Shown: positions 17,814 to 28,486 of the stretch, in pieces
How positions within the stretch are numbered: the first letter of the stretch is position 1
Layout: every line of letters begins with the position of its first letter
Source of the DNA: Shewanella ulleungensis
GTDB taxonomy: Bacteria > Pseudomonadota > Gammaproteobacteria > Enterobacterales > Shewanellaceae
DNA: 64,000 nt
Direction of reading: 5' to 3'
Assembly (NCBI RefSeq): GCF_014648315.1
Contig: NZ_BMQW01000004.1
Span: 248,001-312,000, forward strand
Notes under the pieces: generated by a model
The model's input: only the letters and a program-made list of their open reading frames with translations
What the model was told of the DNA's origin: nothing
Databases searched by the model: none
Program-made: the position numbers and the translations under genes

Positions 17814-18598
17814 TAGCTTAAACCCACTGCTAATATCACTAAATAGCAGCAGACTTCACTAATTTGTTGCGCTGCACCCAGCGTGTCGCCAGTGTAACCG
17901 CCAATCTGTTTGCGAAAAAAGCCACCTAACAAAATACGTACTAACCACAGGGTAATAAACAACACAAAAGCGGCTAGGCCATTGAGCCACAACAATACAA
18001 AAATGCCGCTGGCGATTAAAATAAATAAATCATTTAATTGCTGGTCTTGGGCAATTGGCTTTGACTTACTTGTGTCGTCATCGCGAACATATTGCTCACT
18101 AAAAATTAAGCTTGATGCCACCACTCTGCTGAGGGTGTGTCCGGCAACTAGGGCACTTACAGCAGCCATTGGGCTATAAAGCGCAAGTTCAACCAATAAT
18201 TGCCATTTAAGTAATAGCACCAACCCTAACGATAGGGCTCCATAACTGCCTAGGCGCGAATCTTTCATGATGCGTAGTTTGTCTTCGACTGTCCAACCAC
18301 CACCAAAACCATCTGCGGTATCAGCTAAACCGTCTTCATGAAATGCGCCGGTAATGAGTACGCCCGCTACCATCGACAATAAAATCGCAATGCTGGCTGG
18401 TAACATTAATTGCGCTAACCAAAACACTAACGCGCAAATTAAGCCGATAAGTAAACCGACTAAACCAAAATATCGACTGGCCTTATTGAGCTTGTCACTG
18501 TCGATCACTACCCAAGACGGGATAGGGATGCGAGTAAAAAAACTCATCGCCACAAAAAATAAATTTAACTGCCGCAACCATTTTATATCGCCAGACAT
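17813..18598 (-). CDS. cobS: Adenosylcobinamide-GDP ribazoletransferase (cobalamin synthase)
   Basis: Inner-membrane enzyme joining adenosylcobinamide-GDP to alpha-ribazole, the last assembly step of cobalamin. Diagnostic motif: FHEDGLADTADGFGGG, with its metal-binding acidic residues, then KLRIMKDSRLGSYG. Six or seven hydrophobic segments span the 261 residues. It lies 9 bases after cobT and overlaps cobU. Confidence 0.94.
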   Translation of the reverse strand: MSGDIKWLRQLNLFFVAMSFFTRIPIPSWVVIDSDKLNKASRYFGLVGLLIGLICALVFWLAQLMLPASIAILLSMVAGVLITGAFHEDGLADTADGFGGGWTVEDKLRIMKDSRLGSYGALSLGLVLLLKWQLLVELALYSPMAAVSALVAGHTLSRVVASSLIFSEQYVRDDDTSKSKPIAQDQQLNDLFILIASGIFVLLWLNGLAAFVLFITLWLVRILLGGFFRKQIGGYTGDTLGAAQQISEVCCYLVILAVGLS

Positions 18599-18607
18599 CT
18601 TGTTCCC

Positions 18608-19717
18608 TTAAACCACATTATTAACGCCAGCATTTTCAAAACTGGCCATTTGATTGTAAAAATTCATTGCGGCTTGAATTAATGGTAGGGCCAATGCTGC
18701 GCCGGTTCCTTCTCCTAGCCTTAACCCTAACGACAATAAAGGTGCTGCCTGTAAGGTTTGTAACATTAACTTATGCCCTTGCTCGTGCGACTCATGAGCA
18801 AACACTAAATAATCGTTTGATTGTGGTGCTAATTTTAGCGCAACTAATGCTGCAGCAGTAGCGATAAAACCATCAATAACCACTAATATTTTTTGCTCTG
18901 CGGCCGCCAGTATGGCACCGGTCATTTGCACGATTTCAAAACCGCCCAAATGCGCTAAAATAGCTTCAAACGACACGAGTTCATTACGATGCAAATCAAT
19001 TGCTTGATTAATTAATGTGATTTTTTTTATTAACGTCGCATCGTCAATGCCTGTGCCGCGCCCTACACACAATTCAACATCAAGCTTAAGTACTGCTGCC
19101 ATTACCGCCGCTGCGGCACTAGTATTGCCAATGCCCATTTCGCCTAACGCAATAATCGTAGTGCCATTATCGGCATGTCTTGCGACCAATTGCTTGGCCA
19201 TCTCAAACCCTAGGCGAACTTGGGCTAACGACATCGCCGGTTGTAAATGCATGGCTTGGGTTCCCGCGCCTAAGCGTTGATTAACCACACCACTGTCTGT
19301 GTCTAATGGTTGTAAAATGCCACAATCAATAACTTCTAACGCATAACCGACTTGACGGCAAAACACATTAATTGCCGCACCACCATTAATAAAGTTATGC
19401 ACCATTTGGGTGGTCACTTCGCTCGGGGCAATCGACACGCCGTGTGCAGCGATACCATGGTCGGCAGCAAACACTAACAACGTCGGTTTAATCATGTGCA
19501 AAGCGACATCTGCAACTTGAGGAGTCATTAATGTTTTATCACGACTGTATTGCACTCGTGCAATTTGCAATGCCAATGACTCAAGTTGTCCTAACGCACC
19601 AAGTGGCTTAGTTTTTTGATTAATTTTATGTTCAATAACGTCATCGTATTCACGACTCGGCGCAGTAATTGAAAATAAAGACAGTGCTATTGATTGCGGT
19701 ACAGATTCTGGCTTCAC
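18608..19717 (-). CDS. cobT: Nicotinate-nucleotide:dimethylbenzimidazole phosphoribosyltransferase
   Basis: Makes alpha-ribazole phosphate, the lower ligand of cobalamin. Signatures include the [12 protein letters not shown] loop, [39 protein letters not shown] and late [17 protein letters not shown]. The open frame extends to a TTG at 19774 inside btuC, but the GTG at 19717 is chosen: AGGA precedes it by seven bases, it lies 13 bases after the btuC stop, and it gives a normal 369-residue protein. It is third in the operon. Confidence 0.93.
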   Translation of the reverse strand: MKPESVPQSIALSLFSITAPSREYDDVIEHKINQKTKPLGALGQLESLALQIARVQYSRDKTLMTPQVADVALHMIKPTLLVFAADHGIAAHGVSIAPSEVTTQMVHNFINGGAAINVFCRQVGYALEVIDCGILQPLDTDSGVVNQRLGAGTQAMHLQPAMSLAQVRLGFEMAKQLVARHADNGTTIIALGEMGIGNTSAAAAVMAAVLKLDVELCVGRGTGIDDATLIKKITLINQAIDLHRNELVSFEAILAHLGGFEIVQMTGAILAAAEQKILVVIDGFIATAAALVALKLAPQSNDYLVFAHESHEQGHKLMLQTLQAAPLLSLGLRLGEGTGAALALPLIQAAMNFYNQMASFENAGVNNVV

Positions 19718-19730
19718 TTGATTAATCCTG

Positions 19731-20864
19731 TTATCGACGATGACGTAAAATAAACAAAAAGAACACACTGCCAAGTGCTGCCGTAATAATACCCACAGGC
19801 AATTCTTGATTAGTTAATAAACAGCGCGCTATAACATCAATCCATACCATAAATAAACCGCCCAACACAGCCGTTAGTATCATCGGCTGACGCCCTGAAA
19901 ACAATAGCCTGACCGTATGTGGGATCATCAAACCGACAAAACCAATACCACCACAACTTGCCACCAGCATTGCGGTAATCAGTGAGCACAGCAACAGCAT
20001 ACTTAAACGCAGCTTGGCAACATTAACCCCTAGGGTATGAGCACTTTCATCACCCGCTTGTAGCGCCATGATTTGTCTTTTAAAGGCCAACATAATCAGT
20101 AAGCTTGCGCCAACCGTTACTGTAGGGAGCCATAATTGGGCCCAACTGGCTTTTGCAAAACTGCCTAAGCTCCAAAATAATACCGATGCAGCAGCTTGTG
20201 GACTGGAAAAATACAACAGTAAGCTGGTTAACGCGCCAAATAAAAATGACGTGGCAACCCCAGATAACAACATGCGCTCAACCTGGCTGGTACGGCCAAT
20301 ACCCGATATCGCAACCACGAGCATTACAGATAAACTGGCACCAATAAAAGCCCCTACAGGTAAACTGAGCATCGACCAAGACCACCAAGCCTGATCGCCT
20401 AACGACGATACCACTAGCGCACCGTCAAACAACTGAGTAAATATTCCCGCTTGGCTAAACAGCGAAATAACCACAACCGCACCAAATGACGCCCCAGAGC
20501 TAATGCCAAATAAGTACGGATCGGCAAGTGGATTTCGAGTGACGGTTTGCAACACACTCCCCGCGATAGATAAACCGGCACCAGCTACAAACGCTAGCAA
20601 AATACGCGGTAAACGCAGTTCCAATATAATCCGCTGATTTAAACTGCTGACTGACGAAACATTATCCGTTGCAGTTATGCCATCAAGTATCTCTACCGGA
20701 GCTGGCACAGGGGTATGACTAAACAAGGATTTAAATACATTGATGACATCAACAAATGAAATACTAGCGGCACCAAAACTTGCAGCAAAAAGCGGCGTTA
20801 ATAAGGTCGCAATTACAATGAGGACTAACACGCCATAATATCGTGTTTGAGATGGGTTACTCAT
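19731..20864 (-). CDS. btuC: FecCD-family ABC permease, vitamin B12 uptake
   Basis: Inner-membrane permease with about ten hydrophobic helices. BtuC/FecCD landmarks: [40 protein letters not shown], and [18 protein letters not shown]. The ATG at 20864 is chosen over 20900 because it lies in the last codons of btuD (ATGAGTAA), giving a translationally coupled overlap and 377 residues. A central loop insertion (residues about 30-65) is longer than in E. coli. Neighbours and the upstream riboswitch identify the substrate as a corrinoid. The binding protein btuF is not in this window. Confidence 0.88.
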   Translation of the reverse strand: MSNPSQTRYYGVLVLIVIATLLTPLFAASFGAASISFVDVINVFKSLFSHTPVPAPVEILDGITATDNVSSVSSLNQRIILELRLPRILLAFVAGAGLSIAGSVLQTVTRNPLADPYLFGISSGASFGAVVVISLFSQAGIFTQLFDGALVVSSLGDQAWWSWSMLSLPVGAFIGASLSVMLVVAISGIGRTSQVERMLLSGVATSFLFGALTSLLLYFSSPQAAASVLFWSLGSFAKASWAQLWLPTVTVGASLLIMLAFKRQIMALQAGDESAHTLGVNVAKLRLSMLLLCSLITAMLVASCGGIGFVGLMIPHTVRLLFSGRQPMILTAVLGGLFMVWIDVIARCLLTNQELPVGIITAALGSVFFLFILRHRR

Positions 20865-21666
20865 CTTGTTGACTCGCTCTATTGGTAGTTTGGTAACCAT
20901 AAAAATAACTGATCAACGGCTTTGCATGCTGAGGATGAACATTAACCTCACAGCACACACCAAACACATCACTAATTTGCCGCTCGGTTAGCACCAACGT
21001 CGGATGACCTTTAGCAATCAGCTTACCCTGATTAAGTAACAGTAATTTGTCACACATGGCGCTGGCTAAATTCAAATCATGAATTGAGGCTATTACGCTG
21101 ATCCCTAGGGAGGCAACTAATTCTAAAATTTGTATTTGATAACGAATATCTAAATGGTTGGTGGGTTCATCTAAAATAAGAATTTGCGGCTGTTGCACAA
21201 TTGCGCGAGCAATAAGTGCACGTTGTTTTTCTCCACCCGATAAATGCTCGTAGGGTTGCTGGGCATGTTGACTTAGACCCACTTTAGCTAAAGCACTGTT
21301 AATTAGCTCGCGATCATGCTGAGTTGTCGCATCAAATAAGCCTTTATGTGGCGTTAACCCCATAGTGACTAATTGTTCTGTAGTCAGATCGAAATAATGC
21401 GGCGTATCTTGCTGCACAACAGCAACAGTACGCGCTAATGACTTAGCTGAATAATCGCTAATATCTTTAGAAAATAGCGTAATATTACCGCTAGTAGGCT
21501 CAATGTATCGGTATAAACAACGCAATAGGCTCGACTTACCGGCGCCATTAGGGCCAATTAACCCTAGCATTTGCCCTTTAGGTAAACTGAAGTGAATATC
21601 GGCAAGAATAGTTTTACCGTTAACTTGCCAAAACAGGTGTTCTACATCTAATACAGACTCAGGCAT
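20857..21666 (-). CDS. btuD: ABC transporter ATPase, vitamin B12 uptake
   Basis: Cytoplasmic ATPase of the corrinoid importer. Walker A is GLIGPNGAGKSSLLRCL, signature HLSGGEKQRALIARAI, Walker B ILILDEPTNHLD and H-loop ASIHDLNLA. Length 269 residues is standard for FecE/BtuD-type subunits. AAGGTG lies seven bases before the ATG. It is the first gene after the cobalamin riboswitch and overlaps btuC. Confidence 0.9.
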   Translation of the reverse strand: MPESVLDVEHLFWQVNGKTILADIHFSLPKGQMLGLIGPNGAGKSSLLRCLYRYIEPTSGNITLFSKDISDYSAKSLARTVAVVQQDTPHYFDLTTEQLVTMGLTPHKGLFDATTQHDRELINSALAKVGLSQHAQQPYEHLSGGEKQRALIARAIVQQPQILILDEPTNHLDIRYQIQILELVASLGISVIASIHDLNLASAMCDKLLLLNQGKLIAKGHPTLVLTERQISDVFGVCCEVNVHPQHAKPLISYFYGYQTTNRASQQDE

Positions 21667-21719
21667 GGTTTACACCTTGCCATGCCCCAAATACTTCAAT
21701 AAAAATAAACATAATAACT

Positions 21720-21748
21720 CCCCTAAGTCACCCGCTTAGGTATGGGGG
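21720..21748 (-). promoter_or_regulatory. Expression-platform hairpin of the cobalamin riboswitch
   Basis: On the minus strand CCTAAG and CTTAGG (reinforced by outer C and G runs) form a stem immediately after the aptamer and about 50 bases before the btuD ATG. No good U tract follows, so control may be by attenuation with Rho or by long-range masking of the ribosome site. Confidence 0.5.
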
Positions 21749-21755
21749 TTGAGGC

Positions 21756-21853
21756 AATTCAAAGCTGGTATCTGACTCATATTTAACGGTGAGTTGAATA
21801 TCTACAGTTGCGGGTACAGTTTGGGCTTATCCCAATTCCCAATACCTTGAATT
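21756..21853 (-). promoter_or_regulatory. Cobalamin (AdoCbl) riboswitch aptamer
   Basis: On the minus strand the B12-box GAGTCAGATACCAGC (21764-21778) and the core element CCCGCAACTG (21805-21814) are present in proper order. The outer stem is formed by AATTCAA at 21847-21853 and its complement at 21756-21762. These are the defining conserved parts of the cobalamin riboswitch, known to repress transport and salvage genes when AdoCbl is plentiful. It begins about ten bases after the cobC stop and controls btuD-btuC-cobT-cobS-cobU-cobO. Confidence 0.92.
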
Positions 21854-21862
21854 ACATAATGA

Positions 21863-22579
21863 TTAACGTGTATCCACCGCCATATGCACTTGTTGCGGCC
21901 AGTTTAACCTAAAGCTAACCTCAGGTTGAGACACTGAATTTTTCGTTAAAGGCTCATTACTGTCGCTAGGCTCAGTCCAATACACATCAATAGACATAAT
22001 AGCAGCATAGGGGATGGCTAGGTTAGCGAATAATCCGTTGTTTTGGCTAGTATTAAGCACATGCGCCATAATGCAGCGCATTACCCCGCCATGAGTAACA
22101 ACCAGTGCTTGCTGAGGATTAACCTCAAGCTCACTTGCAAGGTGAAGTGTTTGCCACAAACTGTCGACCACCGCCATTAATCCTTGTTGCACTCGTACAG
22201 AAAAATCCACCAAGCTTTCACCGTTTTCGGGTGTATTAGCCACGTGCCAAGGGTCTTTCCAGTACGCATCAAATTGGCTTGGACTCGCTTGATAAATCGC
22301 ATCATAAGTTTGCCCATCCCAGACGCCAAAGTTGATCTCTTGCAAGGCTGGCAATGTCGTTACAGGTATGGATAACTGCTGTGACAGCACATCGGCAAAG
22401 TATTGGCAGCGCACTAAAGGAGAACTAAATATTTGCTTAATGGGTAAAGGTACACCATTAAAGGCCTGGTGCATTTGTTCGCGCCCCAACGCTGTAAGTG
22501 CAACATCAATTTGACCACGAGCAATTTCACCGCCTTCACACTCACCGTGGCGTAAAAAAATGATTTTAGCTTGTTTCAT
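21863..22579 (-). CDS. cobC: Histidine phosphatase, probable alpha-ribazole phosphatase
   Basis: Histidine-phosphatase superfamily: catalytic IFLRHGECEGG at the N-terminus, central SSPLVRCQYFA, GVWDGQTYD, and the second histidine in VVTHGGVMRCIMAH. Next to cobalamin assembly genes the role is most likely dephosphorylation of alpha-ribazole phosphate (or of cobalamin phosphate). The 238-residue protein is slightly longer than typical CobC, with a C-terminal tail (SFRLNWPQQVHMAVDTR). It lies upstream of the riboswitch, so its own transcription is not controlled by it. It is divergent from metH. Confidence 0.82.
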   Translation of the reverse strand: MKQAKIIFLRHGECEGGEIARGQIDVALTALGREQMHQAFNGVPLPIKQIFSSPLVRCQYFADVLSQQLSIPVTTLPALQEINFGVWDGQTYDAIYQASPSQFDAYWKDPWHVANTPENGESLVDFSVRVQQGLMAVVDSLWQTLHLASELEVNPQQALVVTHGGVMRCIMAHVLNTSQNNGLFANLAIPYAAIMSIDVYWTEPSDSNEPLTKNSVSQPEVSFRLNWPQQVHMAVDTR

Positions 22580-22626
22580 TTAAATCAACCTCAGCCTTGC
22601 CCTTGTGATAAAAACTCGCGTATTAT

Positions 22627-22658
22627 AGCCGTCTATACGTTTATATGTCCAAACGCAT
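22627..22658. promoter_or_regulatory. Candidate MetJ operator: four tandem 8-bp boxes
   Basis: In the cobC-metH divergent region four consecutive octamers resemble the MetJ box AGACGTCT: AGCCGTCT (7 of 8), ATACGTTT (6 of 8), ATATGTCC (5 of 8) and AAACGCAT (5 of 8). MetJ binds such exact 8-bp tandem arrays with S-adenosylmethionine. The spacing supports the call; degeneracy of the last two boxes lowers confidence. Confidence 0.5.
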
Positions 22659-22789
22659 TCTGAGCAGATAAGCATTTAAATCAACCCATTGATGAACTCA
22701 ATGAGGATATCGCCCTTTTAGATTGAATTAAGGGTATGCTTATCTTTATCAAGGTATCAAGCAACATAGTGATAAAAAGGTAACTGTTT

Positions 22790-25700
22790 ATGGCGAAGTC
22801 GACTTCTCACAGTCAAACACTTGAACAACTTAACGCATTGTTAGCAGAGCGTATTGTGATTTTAGACGGTGCGATGGGCACCATGATCCAAAATCATAAG
22901 TTGGAAGAAGAAGATTATCGCGGCGAACGCTTTAAAGATTGGCATTGCGATGTTAAAGGCAACAATGACTTATTAGTACTCAGCCAACCCGAGTTGATTA
23001 AAGCAATACATGTCAAATACCTGCTTGGCGGTGCCGACATCATTGAAACTAATACCTTTAACGCCACCACCATCGCCATGGCCGACTATGACATGCAAGC
23101 CTTGTCGGCCGAAATCAATCTTGAAGGTGCCCGAGTGGCTCGCCAGGCCGCTGATGAAGTAGCCGCTCAAACAGGCAGCCCACGCTATGTAGCGGGAGTG
23201 CTTGGCCCAACTAACCGTACCTGTTCTATTAGCCCAGATGTTAACGACCCAGGTTTTCGTAATGTCAGCTTTGACCAATTAGTTGAAGCCTATGTTGAAT
23301 CAACCAGCGCCTTAGTTGAAGGTGGTGCCGACATTATTATGGTCGAAACCATTTTTGATACTTTAAATGCCAAAGCGGCATTATTTGCCATTGAAAAAGT
23401 GTTCGATCAAATTGGCGAACGCTTACCTGTGATGATCTCTGGCACCATTACTGACGCGTCAGGCCGTACCCTTACCGGACAAACCACCGAAGCATTTTAT
23501 AATTCGCTGCGTCATATTAAGCCGTTATCAATTGGCCTTAACTGTGCTCTTGGCCCAAAAGAGTTACGCCCTTACGTTGAAGAATTATCACGCATTGCCG
23601 AATGCTATGTCTCTGCCCACCCCAATGCGGGCTTACCCAACGAGTTTGGTGGTTATGATGAAACCCCTGAAGAAATGGCCGAGGTCATTATTCAGTGGGC
23701 AGAAGCAGGCATGCTTAATATTGTCGGCGGCTGTTGTGGAAGTACACCGGCCCACATTAATGCGATTCGTGAAGCAGTTCTCAGACATGAACCAAGACAG
23801 CTTCCTGAGATCCCAGTTGCTTGTCGTTTATCAGGGTTAGAGCCATTAACCATTGATAAAGACTCATTATTTGTGAACGTCGGTGAACGTGCCAACGTAA
23901 CAGGATCGGCTAAGTTTTTACGCTTAATCAAAGAAGAAAAATTTGAAGAAGCACTCGATGTGGTGCGCGAACAAGTTGAAAATGGCGCACAAATTATCGA
24001 CGTCAATATGGACGAAGGCATGCTCGACGGCGCCGCGTCGATGACCAAGTTTTTAAATTTAATCGCCTCAGAGCCAGACATCTCGCGCGTGCCTATCATG
24101 ATCGACTCATCAAAATGGGAAGTGATTGAAGCGGGTCTTAAATGCGTGCAAGGCAAGTCGATTGTTAACTCAATTTCGATGAAAGAAGGCGAAGAAGCCT
24201 TTATTAAACAAGCCACATTAGTTAAACGTTATGGCGCAGCAGCCATTGTTATGGCGTTTGACGAACAAGGCCAGGCAGACACTCGCGCCCGTAAAACAGA
24301 AATCTGTACCCGTGCCTATCGTATTTTGGTTGATGTGGTTGGCTTTGCCCCAGAAGATATTATTTTCGACCCGAACATTTTTGCCATTGCCACCGGTATT
24401 GATGAGCATGACAACTATGCTGTCGACTTTATCGAATCAATCAAAGACATTAAATCGACACTGCCACACGCAATGATATCAGGTGGTGTGTCGAACGTGT
24501 CTTTCTCGTTCCGCGGCAATAACCCAGTACGTGAAGCGATTCACGCAGTGTTTTTATACCATGCTATTCAAGCCGGTATGGACATGGGGATTGTTAACGC
24601 CGGTCAGTTGGCTATTTACGATGATATTGATCCTGAGCTAAAACTTCGAGTTGAAAATGTCGTACAAAACTTACCTTGTCCAGTGGCCGATTCTAGCAAC
24701 ACAGAACAACTGTTAGATATTGCCGAGAAATATCGCGGTGACGGCTCACAAGTCGCTAAAAAAGAAGACTTAGCATGGCGCAGCTGGCCAGTATCGAAAC
24801 GTTTATCGCATGCTTTGGTTAAAGGTATCACCGAGTTTATCGATGAAGACACTGAAGCCGCACGTCTTGAAGCCACCCGGCCACTCGATGTAATTGAAGG
24901 GCCATTAATGGATGGCATGAACGTGGTTGGTGACTTATTTGGCGCCGGCAAAATGTTCTTACCGCAAGTGGTCAAATCAGCCCGGGTAATGAAAAAAGCT
25001 GTCGCCTATTTAAACCCGTACATCGAACTTGAAAAAGTAGAAGGCCAATCGAACGGTAAAATCTTGATGGTTACCGTAAAAGGCGATGTACATGACATTG
25101 GTAAAAATATTGTTGGCGTTGTATTAGCGTGTAATGGTTTTGAAGTATTCGATTTGGGCGTTATGGTGTCGGTTGATAAAATCCTCGACGCCGTGAAAGA
25201 GCACAATATCGACATTATCGGTATGTCAGGACTTATCACTCCAAGCTTGGATGAAATGGTGCATAACGTTAAAACCTTCCACCGTGAAGGCTTAACCATT
25301 CCGGCTATTATTGGCGGAGCTACCTGCTCTAAAATTCATACAGCTGTGAAAATTGCGCCACATTATCCACACGGCGCGATTTACATTGCCGATGCCTCAC
25401 GCGCTGTGCCTATGGTGTCTAAACTTATTAATAATAACACTCGCCAAGCCACTATTGACGAAACCTATGCCGAATACGACATCATGCGAGAAAAACGCTT
25501 GTCTCAAACTAAGCGAAAAACCATCGTATCGATTGAAGCTGCACGTGAAAACCGTTGCCAACACGACTGGGAAAATTACACCCCATTTACCCCAAATGTA
25601 CTGGGGCGTCAGGTGTTCGACGACTATCCGTTAGAAGACTTAGTAGAGCGCATCGACTGGACGCCGTTTTTTAGAAGCTGGGAACTACACGGGCATTACC

Positions 25701-26506
25701 CAGAAATTTTAAATGACAACGTCGTGGGCGAAGAAGCACGTAAACTGTTTGCCGATGGTAAAGCCATGCTAGACACCATCATCAAAGAGAAATGGTTAAC
25801 TGCCAAAGGGGTGATTGGTTTATTTCCAGCCAATACGGTTAATCATGACGACATTGAACTGTATACCGACGAAAGCCGTACCACAGTTGAAATGACGACT
25901 CATCATTTACGCATGCAGCTTGAACGAGTGGGTAACGACAATTTTTGTTTATCTGACTTTGTCGCGCCAAAAGACAGCGGCGTCGCCGATTATATGGGTG
26001 GCTTTGCGGTTACCGCAGGCCACGGTATTGATGAGCACGTAGCCCGTTTTGAAGCCAATCATGACGACTACAATGCCATTATGCTCAAGTGTTTAGCAGA
26101 CCGTTTAGCCGAAGCGTTTGCCGAGCGCATGCACGAACGTGTTCGTAAAGAGTTTTGGGGATACGCCGCCGATGAAGTGCTAGACAACGAAGCACTCATT
26201 CGTGAACGCTATAAAGGTATTCGCCCAGCACCGGGTTACCCAGCATGCCCAGACCACACAGAGAAAGGCTTGTTATGGGATTTACTCAAACCCGATGAAA
26301 CTATAGATTTGAACATCACCGAAAGCTTTGCCATGTACCCAACGGCTGCGGTATCAGGCTGGTACTTTGCTCACCCTAAGTCACGCTACTTTGGCGTGAC
26401 TAATATCGGCAAAGATCAGGTTGAAGACTACGCTAAGCGCAAAGGTATGACGTTGGCAGAAGCAGAGAAGTGGCTAGCGCCAATATTGGACTATGACCCG
26501 GAGTAA
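22790..26506 (+). CDS. metH: Cobalamin-dependent methionine synthase
   Basis: Transfers methyl from methyltetrahydrofolate to homocysteine through B12; cytoplasmic. All four modules are visible in 1238 residues: homocysteine domain (DGAMGTMIQ, zinc cysteines in [11 protein letters not shown]), pterin domain ([21 protein letters not shown]), cobalamin domain ([14 protein letters not shown] with lower-ligand His768, then [14 protein letters not shown]), and C-terminal AdoMet reactivation domain ([15 protein letters not shown]). Full length compared with 1227 in E. coli. The gene is divergent from the B12 salvage cluster, which supplies its cofactor, and a candidate MetJ operator lies about 130-160 bases upstream. 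Confidence 0.97.
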   Translation: MAKSTSHSQTLEQLNALLAERIVILDGAMGTMIQNHKLEEEDYRGERFKDWHCDVKGNNDLLVLSQPELIKAIHVKYLLGGADIIETNTFNATTIAMADYDMQALSAEINLEGARVARQAADEVAAQTGSPRYVAGVLGPTNRTCSISPDVNDPGFRNVSFDQLVEAYVESTSALVEGGADIIMVETIFDTLNAKAALFAIEKVFDQIGERLPVMISGTITDASGRTLTGQTTEAFYNSLRHIKPLSIGLNCALGPKELRPYVEELSRIAECYVSAHPNAGLPNEFGGYDETPEEMAEVIIQWAEAGMLNIVGGCCGSTPAHINAIREAVLRHEPRQLPEIPVACRLSGLEPLTIDKDSLFVNVGERANVTGSAKFLRLIKEEKFEEALDVVREQVENGAQIIDVNMDEGMLDGAASMTKFLNLIASEPDISRVPIMIDSSKWEVIEAGLKCVQGKSIVNSISMKEGEEAFIKQATLVKRYGAAAIVMAFDEQGQADTRARKTEICTRAYRILVDVVGFAPEDIIFDPNIFAIATGIDEHDNYAVDFIESIKDIKSTLPHAMISGGVSNVSFSFRGNNPVREAIHAVFLYHAIQAGMDMGIVNAGQLAIYDDIDPELKLRVENVVQNLPCPVADSSNTEQLLDIAEKYRGDGSQVAKKEDLAWRSWPVSKRLSHALVKGITEFIDEDTEAARLEATRPLDVIEGPLMDGMNVVGDLFGAGKMFLPQVVKSARVMKKAVAYLNPYIELEKVEGQSNGKILMVTVKGDVHDIGKNIVGVVLACNGFEVFDLGVMVSVDKILDAVKEHNIDIIGMSGLITPSLDEMVHNVKTFHREGLTIPAIIGGATCSKIHTAVKIAPHYPHGAIYIADASRAVPMVSKLINNNTRQATIDETYAEYDIMREKRLSQTKRKTIVSIEAARENRCQHDWENYTPFTPNVLGRQVFDDYPLEDLVERIDWTPFFRSWELHGHYPEILNDNVVGEEARKLFADGKAMLDTIIKEKWLTAKGVIGLFPANTVNHDDIELYTDESRTTVEMTTHHLRMQLERVGNDNFCLSDFVAPKDSGVADYMGGFAVTAGHGIDEHVARFEANHDDYNAIMLKCLADRLAEAFAERMHERVRKEFWGYAADEVLDNEALIRERYKGIRPAPGYPACPDHTEKGLLWDLLKPDETIDLNITESFAMYPTAAVSGWYFAHPKSRYFGVTNIGKDQVEDYAKRKGMTLAEAEKWLAPILDYDPE

Positions 26507-26538
26507 AGAGTGATCCGAAATAAAGCATGACCAGGGTA

Positions 26539-26567
26539 AAAACGATCCTGTTATACTGGATCGTTTT
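26539..26567 (+). terminator. Terminator after metH
   Basis: AAAACGATCC (26539-26548) pairs with GGATCGTTTT (26558-26567) around a 9-nt loop. The A-rich left side makes it usable from the minus strand too. Confidence 0.8.
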
Positions 26568-26647
26568 CTAAAATATGAAGATAAAAACATTAGGCGATAA
26601 ATAGAGTTTCTGCGACCAGAATTAATTATATTAAAACTCTAAGGTAT

Positions 26648-27790
26648 TTATACACTTCTAAATGCTTTTTTGGCATTGTCATATAACCGAGCCAAAGTGA
26701 TATCAAACACCCATTTTATGAATGAAAAAGTATACTTAATCACGGTAACAGCAGGCTGTCCTGCAAAAACAATCATATGGCCTAATAATCCTTTTAACTG
26801 ATCTTCAAAGCCAACAACATTTGCAAGATCACAAGCAAATTTTGCCATGAGATCATAAGCCGTAGCAATTGTTGTCCCACCAGCTTGTATTGCCGCAATC
26901 AACCCCGTACCACCACCATCAATGATAAGTGTCATTAAAGCAGCAGCAATTTTACCTGCCCAATGGGAAGAGTATGTCGTTTGTAATCTATTTTCATAAT
27001 TAAGGATGACTCGCTGATACATAGAACCAGCGGTTTGGCTGTACATATCATCCCATTGCTCATAGTTCGTAGTATTAACATAACCGGGTGCAGTATCCAT
27101 ACTATGTGCTTTATGGTTTAAACCTTGCTCTCTCACAGGTACATACTCATTGCCATTAATGTGTACATGACAGAAAGGCCAAACAGGGACTTTAGGGACA
27201 GGATCAGAACCATGGACACAGCGATATACTTTGTCAATTCGAGCGCTACTTTTAATCGCAAAGTCTTTATAACCAACTCGAGGACATCCAAAGGTGTATA
27301 AATAAACGGTTTTATTATATTTAGTTTTAACCCAATTCGCGACTAAAGTCGCTAATGCACCACCTAAACTATGGCCAATACAATGGATAATACCTTGACT
27401 ATTTAACACTTCAGGTTTATCTAGGTATTTAGCTAATCCATCTCTAAAAGATTCAAATGTTGTTTGAAAGCCAGTATGAACTAAGCTACCTGATTCATTA
27501 CTTTTTGAGTGGGCGGTTATATCGGTTACCGCATCCGCTAAAGTATTTGTTCCTCGTATTGCGATTACATGGTCGCCTTTATGTTGCTGACTATGTCCTT
27601 GGCCAATGAGTAAAAAGCCTGTCGTTTCGCGCCAAAAGAAACCTCCTGATGATGCTTGCTGCACATTACTAAGATTGAACTTAAAATGTTTTTTAACATC
27701 GCGAGGTACATCTAAATTATTTGGAGTATCTTCGACATCATAAGCAAGTAACGCTAATCGAGAAGCGATTTTTGGAGAGATTACGCTCAT
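26648..27790 (-). CDS. Class 3 lipase-like protein, possible antibacterial effector
   Basis: Alpha/beta hydrolase of the Lipase_3 family. The nucleophile elbow CIGHSLGGALATLVA puts the catalytic serine at residue 141; aspartate is probably D196 in HGSDPVPKVP, and H208 or H210 follows in CHVHINGNEY. The early VIAIRGTNTLADAVTDI strand is also typical. There is no signal peptide; residues about 280-320 and the C-terminal 40 are hydrophobic or amphipathic and could insert in membranes. It follows a membrane-anchored small protein by 30 bases. Secreted lipases without signal peptides next to an anchored partner resemble type VI secretion phospholipase effector/immunity pairs (TseL type). No VgrG, PAAR or adaptor gene is in the window. 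The enzyme class is firm; the effector role is inferred. Confidence 0.78.
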   Translation of the reverse strand: MSVISPKIASRLALLAYDVEDTPNNLDVPRDVKKHFKFNLSNVQQASSGGFFWRETTGFLLIGQGHSQQHKGDHVIAIRGTNTLADAVTDITAHSKSNESGSLVHTGFQTTFESFRDGLAKYLDKPEVLNSQGIIHCIGHSLGGALATLVANWVKTKYNKTVYLYTFGCPRVGYKDFAIKSSARIDKVYRCVHGSDPVPKVPVWPFCHVHINGNEYVPVREQGLNHKAHSMDTAPGYVNTTNYEQWDDMYSQTAGSMYQRVILNYENRLQTTYSSHWAGKIAAALMTLIIDGGGTGLIAAIQAGGTTIATAYDLMAKFACDLANVVGFEDQLKGLLGHMIVFAGQPAVTVIKYTFSFIKWVFDITLARLYDNAKKAFRSV

Positions 27791-27820
27791 ATTTCATCCT
27801 TAAAATAATTAAGTTAAACT

Positions 27821-28486
27821 TTAATTAATGATATTGCTTTTTAAGTCATCAAAACTTTCAATTTCGTCTAGATTATCCCCATAATAAGTTGAGAATAATT
27901 CATCTTTCCAATAACATATCGAAACAACAGGTTGATCACGAATTAAACCAAACTGTGTTAAATCAACTTCATATTGCAATTCTTTATTTTGTAAATCAGC
28001 ATTTAATTGCATTAAATACTGATTTAAATACGGTACTGAAACCCAGTTCTTACTTATCCTCCAAAGCCAATATGAAGCATCACCATCATTTTTTATCTCA
28101 TCGCGATCTTTCTTAATAAATATATGTTGTTTCAAACGTGCATTTTGCCCAAAAATATTACCAGGGGCATTTGACTTAACTTTAACCTCGTTAAATGAAA
28201 ACTCACCATTTGTATCGGTTAATGCATAGTCAATAATCGGTTTTCCCTTGTCATAGCCACCATAGGAGAGCTCTCTAATAATCTCCATACCCGAAACTGG
28301 AATGCCATTATGAGTAATACGGCCTTTCACAGGAGCCGATAACTCAACTTCATATCGTTTCATAAATCCGAACACAGTTTCATCTCCTTCAGGATAAGCA
28401 TATGAAAAAAAAACGATTACAGATAAACATAACGAAACAGTAAGTAATAGAAAATAACGATATTTATCAATAATATTTTTTAACAT
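27821..28486 (-). CDS. Membrane-anchored periplasmic protein with carboxypeptidase-regulatory-like fold, possible immunity protein
   Basis: A 221-residue protein with one N-terminal membrane helix (YFLLLTVSLCLSVIVFFSYAY) and a periplasmic body. Residues about 45-110 (VKGRITHNGIPVSGMEIIREL ... YALTDTNGEFSFNEVKV) look like a transthyretin/CarboxypepD_reg beta-sandwich, as in DUF6795-type proteins. The rest is polar and unrecognised. The ATG at 28486 is preferred over the TTG at 28522 (AAGGT seven bases upstream). It precedes the lipase gene by 30 bases on the same strand. Its periplasmic exposure suits an immunity protein against a membrane-damaging lipase, but this is inference from arrangement. 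Confidence 0.6.
   Translation of the reverse strand: MLKNIIDKYRYFLLLTVSLCLSVIVFFSYAYPEGDETVFGFMKRYEVELSAPVKGRITHNGIPVSGMEIIRELSYGGYDKGKPIIDYALTDTNGEFSFNEVKVKSNAPGNIFGQNARLKQHIFIKKDRDEIKNDGDASYWLWRISKNWVSVPYLNQYLMQLNADLQNKELQYEVDLTQFGLIRDQPVVSICYWKDELFSTYYGDNLDEIESFDDLKSNIIN

Noticed and set aside
18608..19774. Longer cobT from a TTG inside btuC
   Set aside because: The GTG at 19717 has AGGA correctly spaced, lies just after the btuC stop, and gives normal CobT length.
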